Assembly (NCBI GenBank): GCA_046589965.1
Contig: JBKJVF010000273.1
Span: 1-15,322, forward strand
Direction of reading: 5' to 3'
Length of the DNA: 15,322 bases
Origin: JAJNPS01 sp046589965
Lineage (GTDB): Bacteria > Pseudomonadota > Alphaproteobacteria > Rhodobacterales > Rhodobacteraceae
In this document: one piece after another, positions 1 to 7,518 of the stretch
Layout of the letters: every line of letters starts with the position of its first letter
Position numbering within the stretch: the stretch's first letter is position 1
Position numbers and translations under genes: made by a program
The notes under the pieces: generated by a model
Seen by the model: only the letters and a program-made list of their open reading frames with translations
The model's database searches: none
What the model was told of the DNA's origin: nothing

Positions 1-1
1 T

Positions 2-1261
2 TTCAACCCGGGCAATTATTACAATGTCGGGGGCAATTCGAAATTCTACGGAGCGGTGCTGCTGCGCTATCGGGCCGAGGATTTCGCCCCGATCCAGCAT
101 CTGGAGGGCATGACGCCCGGCTGGCCGATCAGCTATGACGACCTGGAGCCGCATTACCAGCGCGCCGAGGCGATGTATCAGGTGCGCGGGCAGTTGGGCG
201 AGGACCCGTCCGAACCGCCCCATTCCGGCACCTATCCGCATGTGCCCGTGCCCGACGAGCCGGCCATCGCGGATCTGCGGCGGCGTTTGCGGTCGGTCGG
301 GCTGCATCCGGCGTCGCTGCCATTGGGGGTGGATATCGACCACTGGCTGCGGGGGGGGCAGACGACGTGGGATGCCTATCCCAACACGAGCGGTGGCAAG
401 ATGGATGCTGAAACCATCGGGATCGCCGAGGCGCTGAAGCATCCGAACGTGACCTTGCGCACTGATTGCCCAGTGACGCGGCTGATCGCGGATGCGGCGG
501 GCCGGATCAGCGGGGTGGAGGTGGCGGGAGGGGTGCTGACCGCGCCGCTGGTGGTGCTGGCTGCGGGCGCAGTACAGTCGGCGGTGCTGCTGATGCGGTC
601 GGGGCTGGCCAATTCATCCGATCAGGTCGGCCGAAACTTCATGAACCACAACACAAGTGCGGTGCTCGCGATCCATCCCTTTCGGCGTAATCCGTCGGTC
701 TATCAAAAGACGCTGATGGTGAACGATTTCTATCTGTCGGGCGGGCCGGACAACGCGCCCCTTGGCAACATCCAGCTGTTGGGCAAGATCACCGGGCCAA
801 TCCTTGCCTCGCAGGTGGCGTTGCCTGCGTTCCTTGCGGGCATCATCGCGCGGCGGACGGTGGATCTTTATGCGATGTCCGAGGACCTGCCCGATCCCGA
901 AAGCCGGATCATGCTGCAAGGCGACCGGATCGTGATGGACTGGCGGCAAAAGAACTGGGCCGCGCATCTGGCCTTTGTGGCCAAGCTGAAGGGGCTTTTG
1001 CGCCGGGCGGGGTTTCCCATCGTGCTGTCACGCCCGTTCGATGCGCGCACGCCGTCGCACCAGTGTGGCACCGCGCGGATGGGGCATGACGCTACGACCA
1101 GTGTGGTCGATACGTTCTGCCGAAGCCATGATCACCGCAACCTCTTTGTCACCGATGCATCGGTGCTGCCAACCTCGGCGGCGGTGAACCCGGCGCTGAC
1201 CGTGGCGGCGCTGGCGCTGCGGGCGGCGGATCACATCAAGGCGACCGGCTTTGCAGGGTGA
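2..1261 (+). CDS. GMC-family FAD-dependent oxidoreductase, C-terminal part (5' end outside window)
   Basis: The frame is open from base 2 and reads into the first visible residues FNPGNYYNVGGNSKFYGAV, a conserved stretch of GMC oxidoreductases. The gene therefore begins upstream and the GTG at 56 is internal. About 419 residues are visible; the N-terminal GxGxxG FAD motif is missing only because of the window edge. The C-terminal GMC domain shows HQCGTARMG near 1058-1084 and NPALT near 1188-1202. These supply the His/Asn pair used for proton abstraction from alcohol or sugar hydroxyls in pyranose 2-oxidase and choline oxidase. The family oxidises a hydroxyl to a carbonyl and reduces FAD. The electron acceptor and substrate are unknown; no cytochrome subunit is visible. 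The next GMC gene starts 12 bp after the stop, so the two are almost certainly co-transcribed. The two proteins look divergent in sequence, so this is not a recent tandem duplication. Confidence 0.9.
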   Translation, partial: FNPGNYYNVGGNSKFYGAVLLRYRAEDFAPIQHLEGMTPGWPISYDDLEPHYQRAEAMYQVRGQLGEDPSEPPHSGTYPHVPVPDEPAIADLRRRLRSVGLHPASLPLGVDIDHWLRGGQTTWDAYPNTSGGKMDAETIGIAEALKHPNVTLRTDCPVTRLIADAAGRISGVEVAGGVLTAPLVVLAAGAVQSAVLLMRSGLANSSDQVGRNFMNHNTSAVLAIHPFRRNPSVYQKTLMVNDFYLSGGPDNAPLGNIQLLGKITGPILASQVALPAFLAGIIARRTVDLYAMSEDLPDPESRIMLQGDRIVMDWRQKNWAAHLAFVAKLKGLLRRAGFPIVLSRPFDARTPSHQCGTARMGHDATTSVVDTFCRSHDHRNLFVTDASVLPTSAAVNPALTVAALALRAADHIKATGFAG

Positions 1262-1273
1262 AGGGGGGCTTTG

Positions 1274-2860
1274 ATGGCCGAAGGGTATGACTTCATCGTT
1301 GTGGGCGGGGGATCGGCGGGGGCGGTTGTCGCGGCCCGGCTGACCGAAAATCCGGCCGTCAAAGTCCTGCTGCTGGAGGCGGGGGGCAGCGACCGCCACC
1401 CCTTTTATCACATGCCCGTAGGCTTTGCCAAAATGACCAAGGGGATCGGCAGCTGGGGCTGGGATACGGTTCCGCAACGGCACATGCAGGACAAGGTGTT
1501 CCGCTATACCCAAGCACGCGTCATCGGCGGCGGATCGGCGATCAATGCGCAGATCTATACGCGCGGCAATGCGCAGGACTATGACGACTGGCGGCAGATG
1601 GGCTGCACCGGTTGGGGGTACGAGGACATCCTGCCCTATTTCCGCAAGGCAGAAGACAACGATACCTTCGACAACCGCTATCACGGCAAGGGCGGCCCAT
1701 TGGGCGTCAGCCAGCCAATTGCCCCCCTGCCCGTCTGCGAGGCGTATTTCAAGGCCGCTGCCGAAGCCGGCATTCCCCGCAACATGGACATCAACGGCGA
1801 GCGGCAGGATGGCGTCTGCTATTACCAACTGACCCAGCGCAATGCGCGGCGGTCTTCGACGGCGATGGCCTATCTGGCGCCGAACCGGGGGCGGGCCAAT
1901 CTGACGGTCCGGATGGGCGCACAAGTGCGGCGGCTGATCGTGGAACACGGGCGCGCGACGGGTGTGGAGATGATGGATGGCGCGCGGCTGATGGCGGCGT
2001 CAGAGGTGATCGTGTCATCTGGGGCGGTCGGCACGCCGCGACTGTTGCAACTGTCAGGAATCGGTCCGGCAGATCATCTGACGGGCCTTGGCATCAAGGT
2101 GGTGATGGACCAGCCGCAGGTCGGGGAAAACCTGCAAGATCACCTTGACCTTTATTGCATCGCCGAACTGAAAGGCCCCTACAGCTATGACCGCTATGCC
2201 AAGCCGTTCTGGGCGGCGCTGGCAGGGCTGCAATACCTTTTTCAGCGCAAGGGGCCGGTCGCCTCGTCGTTGTTTGAAACTGGCGGGTTCTGGTATGCCG
2301 ATCCGTCGGCGCGGTCACCTGACCTGCAGTTGCATCTGGGCCTTGGGACCGGGATCGAACATGGCGTGGCGTCGATGCCGCAAGGCGGGATCACGCTGAA
2401 TTCTTGCTATCTGCGGCCACGGTCACGCGGCACGATCCGCCTGCAAAGCGCCGATCCGGCCCGAGCGCCCTTGATCGATCCGAACTATCTGTCCGATCCC
2501 CTTGACCGCGAGATGTCGATCCGCGGGTTGAAGCTGACACAGAACATCCTGTCGCAGCCTGGGTTGAAGGATTTCATCCTGGCCCAGCGCCTGCCGGGAC
2601 CAGAAGTGAAGACCGACGCGGAGTACTACAACTTCATCTGCCAGCATTCGAAAACCTCGCACCATTGCGCAGGCACCTGCCGGATGGGTCCGGACGCTGG
2701 GGCCGTGGTCGACATCCGCCTGCGGTTCAATGGCATCGCGGGCCTGCGTATCGTCGACAATTCGATCATGCCGACGGTCATTTCATCCAACACCAATGCG
2801 GCTGCGATCATGATCGGCGAAAAGGCTGCCGACATGATCAAGGCCGAACAAGGAGCCTGA
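1274..2860 (+). CDS. GMC-family oxidoreductase (choline/alcohol dehydrogenase-like)
   Basis: A complete 528-residue GMC flavoprotein, normal length for BetA-like dehydrogenases. The N-terminus has the FAD dinucleotide fold (YDFIVVGGGSAGAVVAARL, residues 5-23, with LLLEAGG after it). The family signature VIGGGSAINAQIYTRGNAQD follows near residue 80. The second GMC signature, SSGAVGTPRLLQLSGIGP, lies near residue 245. The catalytic pair is H464 (in HCAGTCRMG) and N508 (in SNTNAAAIMIGE). I chose ATG 1274 because a purine-rich AAGGGGGG at 1261-1268 sits 5 bp upstream; TTG 1271 is a possible alternative start. It probably oxidises a primary or secondary alcohol of a carbohydrate or related metabolite and passes electrons to a quinone or oxygen. 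Substrate cannot be assigned: sequence resemblance to choline dehydrogenase is general to the family, and no betaine genes are nearby. It lies between another GMC gene and a Dabb gene in one apparent operon. Confidence 0.93.
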   Translation: MAEGYDFIVVGGGSAGAVVAARLTENPAVKVLLLEAGGSDRHPFYHMPVGFAKMTKGIGSWGWDTVPQRHMQDKVFRYTQARVIGGGSAINAQIYTRGNAQDYDDWRQMGCTGWGYEDILPYFRKAEDNDTFDNRYHGKGGPLGVSQPIAPLPVCEAYFKAAAEAGIPRNMDINGERQDGVCYYQLTQRNARRSSTAMAYLAPNRGRANLTVRMGAQVRRLIVEHGRATGVEMMDGARLMAASEVIVSSGAVGTPRLLQLSGIGPADHLTGLGIKVVMDQPQVGENLQDHLDLYCIAELKGPYSYDRYAKPFWAALAGLQYLFQRKGPVASSLFETGGFWYADPSARSPDLQLHLGLGTGIEHGVASMPQGGITLNSCYLRPRSRGTIRLQSADPARAPLIDPNYLSDPLDREMSIRGLKLTQNILSQPGLKDFILAQRLPGPEVKTDAEYYNFICQHSKTSHHCAGTCRMGPDAGAVVDIRLRFNGIAGLRIVDNSIMPTVISSNTNAAAIMIGEKAADMIKAEQGA

Positions 2861-2865
2861 CGCCC

Positions 2866-3180
2866 ATGATCCGCCATATCGTCCTGATCAAGTTCAAGCC
2901 CGGCCTTAGCCGCGACGACATCGCCGACATCTTTGACGAGTTGTACGCCATCAAGGCCAAGTTGCCGGGTGTGATCAGCATCACATCGGGGCAAAGCGAA
3001 AGTCCCGAAAAGATCGAACGCGGCTATCTGCACGGCTTTGTCGCGGACTTTGCGGACTGGGGCGCGCTGCAAGCCTATCAGGACCATCCTGACCACAAAA
3101 GACTGGGTGCGCGGCTGGTGGCAAATGCCATCGGGGGCATCGACGGTATTCTGGTCTTTGACCTTGAGGTTGCGGCATGA
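2866..3180 (+). CDS. Dabb (stress-responsive A/B barrel) domain protein
   Basis: A 104-residue protein made of one dimeric alpha/beta-barrel domain. Visible family features are the opening strand MIRHIVLIKF with His4, the PGV turn at residues 34-36, and Y71 followed by DHPDHKRL, the conserved His-Pro-x-His motif of Dabb proteins. The start ATG 2866 has AAGGAG at about 2850-2855, inside the end of the preceding gene, and lies 5 bp after that gene's stop, implying translational linkage. Dabb proteins are functionally diverse, including plant polyketide cyclases and poorly characterised bacterial members. The related fold of L-rhamnose mutarotase makes a sugar-isomerising role beside two sugar/alcohol oxidoreductases plausible, but that is inference. 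The fold assignment is fairly sure; the activity is not known. Confidence 0.85.
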   Translation: MIRHIVLIKFKPGLSRDDIADIFDELYAIKAKLPGVISITSGQSESPEKIERGYLHGFVADFADWGALQAYQDHPDHKRLGARLVANAIGGIDGILVFDLEVAA

Positions 3181-3277
3181 GGTGACGGGCCGCACAATGT
3201 GGTTACGCAAGTCCGAAAAAAACGCCAGACTGCGCCGGGCGGCATAGCGCCGTCGAAACTGAGATGGTTCTGCGCGC

Positions 3278-4294
3278 ATGACTGCCGACCGAAGACCGAC
3301 GATCATCGACGTGGCGCTGCGGGCTGGCGTGTCGAAATCGACTGTCAGCCTGGTATTGCAGAACAGCCCTGCCGTGCGAGAAGAAACGCGCGTTCAGGTG
3401 CGCGAGGCGATGGCGGACATCGGCTATGTCTACAACCGCGCCGCCGCCAATATGCGGATGTCGAATGCGGGGCTGATCGGCCTTGTCATCAACGACCTGC
3501 GCAACCCGTTCTTCACCGAGTTTGCCACCTCGCTGCAAATGGCGTTGTCGGATCGCGGTTATGCGGTCGTGATCGCCAACACCGACGAAGACCCCGAGGT
3601 ACAGGCGAAAACCGTCGGCACGATGGTCGAGCATGGCGTGTCGGCCTTTATCATCTCGCCTGCTTACGGTGATGTGGCGGCGACGTTCGATGCCATCCTG
3701 CGGGCGGGGTTGCCCGCGATGCAGGTGCTGCGAAAGGTGGACGAGCGCACCGATCTGTTGCCATTTGCAGGACCCGACTACCGCAATGGCAGCAAGATCG
3801 CCACGCAGCATCTCTTGGATCAGGGCGCGCGGAGGATTGCGTTTGTCGGCGGGCTTGACGGGCGCGCGGTGACGCAGGAGCGCATGTCGGGTTATCTGGA
3901 CGTGCTTGGCAAACAGGGTATGGTGCCGCTGGTGCTGAACGGCAAATCCAGCCGCGCCTTTGGCCGGGACATGGCACAGAAGCTGGCCCGGGAATATCCG
4001 GACTGCGACGCGGTGCTATGCTTCAACGATCTTGTGGCGCTGGGTATGATCGCGGGCTGCAATGCTGTGGGGCGCCAGGTGGGGGATGCGTTCAAGGTGG
4101 TGGGATTTGACGATATCGAGGATGCCATCGAGGCCTATCCGACCCTGACCACGGTGCGCTGCGACGTTGCAGGGTTTGGCCGCGCGGTGGCCGCAACGAT
4201 CCTCGACTGGCTGGAGAACGGGACGCTGCCCGACCCGGAACGGCGGTCGCCGGTGGAACTGATCGTGCGGCAATCGAGCCGGCCCGGGGCCTGA
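3278..4294 (+). CDS. LacI-family transcriptional regulator
   Basis: A 338-residue repressor of normal LacI/GalR length. The N-terminal helix-turn-helix spans about residues 8-29 (TIIDVALRAGVSKSTVSLVL). A linker and hinge helix follow at about residues 50-61. A periplasmic-binding-protein-like effector domain begins at GLIGLVINDLRNPFF (from residue 65). In the hinge, the Leu that most LacI proteins insert at the central CG of the operator appears to be Met59. The recognition helix has TVSLVL instead of the usual TVSRVL. The start is ATG 3278; the ribosome-binding site is weak. It lies 97 bp after the Dabb gene and converges on the KDG kinase with only 9 bp between the stops. Position suggests it controls the flanking catabolic genes in response to their substrate or an intermediate. 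A good candidate operator lies at 7361-7376. Confidence 0.95.
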   Translation: MTADRRPTIIDVALRAGVSKSTVSLVLQNSPAVREETRVQVREAMADIGYVYNRAAANMRMSNAGLIGLVINDLRNPFFTEFATSLQMALSDRGYAVVIANTDEDPEVQAKTVGTMVEHGVSAFIISPAYGDVAATFDAILRAGLPAMQVLRKVDERTDLLPFAGPDYRNGSKIATQHLLDQGARRIAFVGGLDGRAVTQERMSGYLDVLGKQGMVPLVLNGKSSRAFGRDMAQKLAREYPDCDAVLCFNDLVALGMIAGCNAVGRQVGDAFKVVGFDDIEDAIEAYPTLTTVRCDVAGFGRAVAATILDWLENGTLPDPERRSPVELIVRQSSRPGA

Positions 4295-4303
4295 AGGAAG
4301 GCG

Positions 4304-5245
4304 TCAGGACAAGATCGACGCCATCCCCCGAACCAAAACCTTGGGAGCGCGGGCGCCTGCGTGGCGCAGAACCTCGGCAGACAGTATCTGGCCTGCGAGG
4401 ATGGAGCGCGCGGGCGTTTGGCCGACAAGTCGCGCCGACAGATAGCCCGCATTGAAGGCATCGCCCGCACCGGTCGTATCGCGGATGTCGGCCACGGGCG
4501 GTGTGGCGACGGTGCCGCCCTTTTCGCCCGCCTGATAGATCACGGCGCCGGGGCCGTTCTTGACGATCACCTCGGTCACCCCATGGGCCAGATATCGCGC
4601 GGCCGTCGCGTCCGGCGTCGCGTCGCCCCAAAGTGTTGCCTCATCATCAAAGCTGGGCAAGGCGATGTCGGTCAGGGCAAGCATCGCCTTGACCGCCGCG
4701 CGGGCGTCGTCCGGTGACGGCCAAAGCCGGGGTCGGATGTTGGGATCAAACGAGATCACTGCCCCCGCAGCCCGCGCATCAGTCAGGACCTGAAGCAGGA
4801 CTTCCCGCGCTTCTGGTGCCAGGATCGCAAGGGTGATGCCTGACAGATGGATCAAGCCCGCGTCATGGACCGCCTTGGCCAGCGTCGCGCGATCATTCGC
4901 CAGCGCGCGTGCGGCAGAGACGCTGCGCCAATAGTGAAAACTACGCTCCACCCCGTCGAGCGTGATCAGGTAAAGCCCCATCGTGCGATCAGGATCGCGA
5001 GAGATGCCAGACGCGTCCAAGCCGTCGTCAGCAGTTTCGGCCACGAACGCATCCGATAGCTTGTCCTGGCCGATGCGGGTCACATAGCCGACTTGCGCAC
5101 GGTCCCCGAGCAACTGCGCCATGTGCCAGACGGTGTTGAACGTGTCCCCGGCATAGCTGCGCGCGTAAAGTCCGTCCCCGACGGGGGCCAGTTCCAGCAT
5201 CGCCTCGCCGATGGCGACGACCTTGTGGTTGGCGAAGGTCAGCAC
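4304..5245 (-). CDS. kdgK: 2-dehydro-3-deoxygluconokinase (PfkB/ribokinase family)
   Basis: A 313-residue sugar kinase of the PfkB family. The early AIGEAMLEL strand, the GDTFNTVWHMAQ segment near residue 33 and DPNIRPRLW near residue 168 are typical of KDG kinases. The C-terminal signature DTTGAGDAFNAGY begins at residue 256 and gives catalytic base D262 and the anion hole. The expected reaction is ATP-dependent phosphorylation of 2-keto-3-deoxy-D-gluconate to KDPG, which is then split by the Entner-Doudoroff aldolase in the cytoplasm. The start is GTG 5245: the upstream gene ends within it (overlap GTGCTGA, 5239-5245) and GGGGAC precedes it. The overlap predicts translational coupling to the flavoprotein gene. 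KDG is preferred, but a related 2-keto-3-deoxy or keto-sugar substrate is possible, since PfkB specificity is hard to read from sequence. Confidence 0.85.
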   Translation of the reverse strand: MLTFANHKVVAIGEAMLELAPVGDGLYARSYAGDTFNTVWHMAQLLGDRAQVGYVTRIGQDKLSDAFVAETADDGLDASGISRDPDRTMGLYLITLDGVERSFHYWRSVSAARALANDRATLAKAVHDAGLIHLSGITLAILAPEAREVLLQVLTDARAAGAVISFDPNIRPRLWPSPDDARAAVKAMLALTDIALPSFDDEATLWGDATPDATAARYLAHGVTEVIVKNGPGAVIYQAGEKGGTVATPPVADIRDTTGAGDAFNAGYLSARLVGQTPARSILAGQILSAEVLRHAGARAPKVLVRGMASILS

Positions 5246-7314
5246 GGTTGTCCCCGATCATAAATCGCCCCGGTCAGCCAGTCCGGCCAGTCGCGTTCAA
5301 AGAAGGATTTGGCGGTCTGGTCGAATGGACGGTTGGGGCGCACCGATACCGCCATCACCCCATCCGTCATCCGCACCACAAGCTGTTCGGCCTTATGGCC
5401 AGGATTTTCCGCGCGGAACCGGAACTCTTCCAGCGGACCAGCCGCCGTTTCGGGCAAGGACGCGCCTTTGCGATCACAGATCGCCCGCGCACCCCGGCTG
5501 CCGCCGCCGCTACGGATGTAGTGATCGAGAGCTGTCAGAACCGCCTCGGACGCCAAGGCCATGTGATGGCGCTGGATGGCGCGGGCGGCATCGTTGGTGC
5601 GGCCAAGCGCAATTCCCTTGGCAGCAATGTCGGCGTTCAGTTGGCGCGCGTCATGCAGGGCCTGCGCAACGGCCTCCTGGGTGCACATGATGCCCGCGTG
5701 ATCGCTCATCCGCGATTGCACAATGTCGCGCAGGGCTTGCGGGGTCAAAGGGCTGTCGGGTTGCAAAAGGGCAGTGATGTGGTCAATGGCCTGCGCCGCA
5801 GTGGTCGTATCCGCCTGCACCGTGGCGATGGGCAGGCTTGCGATATGTTCTGCCGCGCGCGTGCCGAACACCTGCCCCGCGTTCAGCGCGGCCCCGCCGG
5901 GTCGTGTGACGCCGTGGGTGCCCGCCGCCTCGCCGATGGCATAGCAGCCCGGCAACGAACTTTGTCCCCAGACATCGACAGCAATGCCGCCGTTCATGTG
6001 CTGATGGTTGACGGCGAATTCCAGCGGCTCGGTCGCGATGTCGACCTTGTAGCGGCGGTAAAGTTCGATGGCGAGCGGGTTCATGTGCCGCAGACGGTCG
6101 ATGGGGTGGGCCTGAACCGCACCCGCATGCCCAAGGTAAGCCGCGACATCAAGATCAAGTCGATCAAGGCTGAAAGGCCGGTCGCCTGGCACGCCCACGG
6201 GATTGCGGTTGAAATCCATGAACACCCGCCGCCCTGCCGCCCCTTCGCGAAAGATCGCGAGGTCAACAAGGCTGGAGCCGAAACCCAGCATCCGTGTCGC
6301 GTGGAAGGGCCATTGATACCCCTTGCGAAAGACGTTCGAGGCCAGTTCCTGGGTGGTGCGATAGACGTCGGCCAGAAAATTGTGTTCGCGCCCCTTTGCA
6401 TCGACCGAATAAACATGCGGGATCGCCTGAACATAAGTGCCCGACAGGTTCCACGGAAACCCTTCGCGCCGCGTGCCGATGCCGAACTGGCTTTCGGTCA
6501 GGTTCACGAGGTCGATCCCTGCCTCCAGCGCCAGACCGAGCGCGCCAAAGCACCCGTTGGGATAGACACTGTCGCGGTACAGCTCTCCCGGTCCGCCCGC
6601 CGCCAGAACGACGGTGTTGCAGTGATAGAGGGCCAGGCCATGCGGGTTGGCGTCCGACCGCGCGTCGGCCCGGATGGCCAACAGTCCCTGCACCGCGCGT
6701 GCCGCGCCCTGCCCCCGGGTCAGGATCCTGACGGCGGTTGTCTGGTTGTGAAACGGGATGTCCAGCCGCATCGCCTCGGCTGCCAACACCTTGACCATGA
6801 GGCGAGAGGTACGCGGCCCGCAACTGGTGGCGCGGCCGACCTCGTCATGGTCGGTCTGATAGCGCAACGTCCCGCCCAGCCGGTTCTGCGGCAAAGGCAG
6901 GCCCAGATATTGCAGACTTGCCATCGCGCGCGACGAGCCGACAGCCTCGACATAGGCGGTGTCTTCGTCCATGGCGCCACCTGCCCGGATGGCATGCGCC
7001 ATGGCGGTATAGTTGTCACCCTGATCCGCGGTATTGGCTGTGTGCAGCGTCTGCTTGTCCGACCCCGAACAGGCCGAGGTGCCGCCCCAGGCGCTTTGGC
7101 TGAGGATGGTGACTTCCACCCCGCGTCGTTTCAGTTCAACGGCCGCACGCAGGCCCGCCGCGCCGCTGCCGACCACGAGGCAGCCGGTGATGAAGGTGGG
7201 AACCGAAATGCCAGCGATCCTGCTTTGCTCAATGGCGGCCTTGGCCGGTTTCAGCCGCGGCATGTCGACATCGGTCAGGGCGTCGAGGATTTCTTGCGGC
7301 ACATCGATGCTCAC
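5239..7314 (-). CDS. FAD-binding oxidoreductase, fumarate reductase/succinate dehydrogenase flavoprotein superfamily
   Basis: A 691-residue soluble-looking flavoprotein. After a roughly 40-residue leader comes the FAD Rossmann motif CLVVGSGAAGLRAAVEL (from residue 45). GGTSACSG follows at residues 77-84. VVLAAGGPGELY lies near residue 235 and HMNGGIAVD at 439-447; the latter matches the HxxGG region of FrdA, SdhA and NadB. GCYAIGEAAGTHG at 457-469 and the LNAGQVFG segment near 478 close the FAD domain. A helical C-terminal domain resembles the capping end of FrdA/NadB proteins. The segment where SdhA carries the FAD-linking His has no His here, so FAD is probably non-covalent. No iron-sulfur or membrane-anchor subunit is adjacent, which argues against a respiratory complex. 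GTG 7314 is taken as start: AGAGGA lies 9 bp upstream and a promoter/operator precedes it. It is the first gene of an operon with the KDG kinase. Its substrate is unknown. Confidence 0.88.
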   Translation of the reverse strand: MSIDVPQEILDALTDVDMPRLKPAKAAIEQSRIAGISVPTFITGCLVVGSGAAGLRAAVELKRRGVEVTILSQSAWGGTSACSGSDKQTLHTANTADQGDNYTAMAHAIRAGGAMDEDTAYVEAVGSSRAMASLQYLGLPLPQNRLGGTLRYQTDHDEVGRATSCGPRTSRLMVKVLAAEAMRLDIPFHNQTTAVRILTRGQGAARAVQGLLAIRADARSDANPHGLALYHCNTVVLAAGGPGELYRDSVYPNGCFGALGLALEAGIDLVNLTESQFGIGTRREGFPWNLSGTYVQAIPHVYSVDAKGREHNFLADVYRTTQELASNVFRKGYQWPFHATRMLGFGSSLVDLAIFREGAAGRRVFMDFNRNPVGVPGDRPFSLDRLDLDVAAYLGHAGAVQAHPIDRLRHMNPLAIELYRRYKVDIATEPLEFAVNHQHMNGGIAVDVWGQSSLPGCYAIGEAAGTHGVTRPGGAALNAGQVFGTRAAEHIASLPIATVQADTTTAAQAIDHITALLQPDSPLTPQALRDIVQSRMSDHAGIMCTQEAVAQALHDARQLNADIAAKGIALGRTNDAARAIQRHHMALASEAVLTALDHYIRSGGGSRGARAICDRKGASLPETAAGPLEEFRFRAENPGHKAEQLVVRMTDGVMAVSVRPNRPFDQTAKSFFERDWPDWLTGAIYDRGQPC

Positions 7315-7360
7315 CGGGGCATATCCTCTGGGCAGGCGGAAGATCAGTCCAATCTGGTCG

Positions 7361-7376
7361 ACTGGAACGTTCCAGT
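7361..7376. promoter_or_regulatory. Predicted LacI-family operator (perfect 16-bp palindrome)
   Basis: ACTGGAACGTTCCAGT is a perfect palindrome with a central CG, the hallmark of LacI/GalR operators. It begins 1 bp after the predicted -10 box of the flavoprotein-kinase operon, so a bound repressor would block initiation. The LacI-family gene at 3278-4294 is the obvious candidate binder. The same site could also affect the divergent EamA gene, whose start is 143 bp away. No second copy was seen in the window. The promoter of the GMC operon, where one would be expected, is outside it. Confidence 0.65.
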
Positions 7377-7377
7377 T

Positions 7378-7406
7378 GTCATATTCCGTTTCGCGCGCCG
7401 GGTCAA
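7378..7406 (-). promoter_or_regulatory. Predicted sigma70 promoter for the flavoprotein-KDG kinase operon
   Basis: On the - strand, TTGACC (7406-7401) and TATGAC (7383-7378) are separated by 17 bp, close to the sigma70 consensus. The predicted start point is about 7371, giving a leader of roughly 57 bases to GTG 7314. The palindrome at 7361-7376 lies at the predicted start point, a classical repression position. Identified by eye only. Confidence 0.55.
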
Positions 7407-7518
7407 TTCGATCAGGATGTGCCAGCCATGGCGGGAAAGAAATTTCGCAGGCACGACTCCATTCGAGCCGTGAGGTGTCGCGGGCAGAACAGACCGTCGC
7501 GGATCAAGGCGTTCAGAT

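Larger units (their letters stand above)
7315..7518. other. Divergent intergenic region, flavoprotein operon / EamA
   Basis: 204 bp between divergent starts. It holds the flavoprotein promoter and palindromic operator (7361-7406) and the ribosome-binding site AGAGGA (7329-7324, - strand). I saw no clear promoter for the EamA gene in 7407-7505. The flavoprotein frame stays open on the - strand through most of this region but without an ATG, GTG or TTG. Confidence 0.5.

Noticed and set aside
2..2860. The two adjacent GMC genes as a recent tandem duplication.
   Set aside because: The signature segments differ clearly (HQCGTARMG against HCAGTCRMG, NPALT against SNTNAAAI), so they belong to different GMC subgroups.
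3196..3220. A possible operator before the LacI gene around TGTGGTTACGCAAGTC.
   Set aside because: Symmetry is poor beyond a few bases and it does not match the 7361-7376 palindrome, so no self-regulation site is claimed.
5248..7473. A 741-codon open frame on the + strand antisense to the flavoprotein gene.
   Set aside because: Long antisense frames are common in high-GC coding DNA. The translation is Arg/His-rich with no recognisable domain, while the opposite strand encodes a clear flavoprotein.
7315..7493. The flavoprotein frame continues open upstream of GTG 7314 for about 60 codons, with plausible-looking residues such as FPPWLAHPDRID.
   Set aside because: There is no ATG, GTG or TTG in the extension, third-position G/C is low for this genome, and it contains the promoter and palindromic operator. 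Family-like sequence fits a start near 7314.
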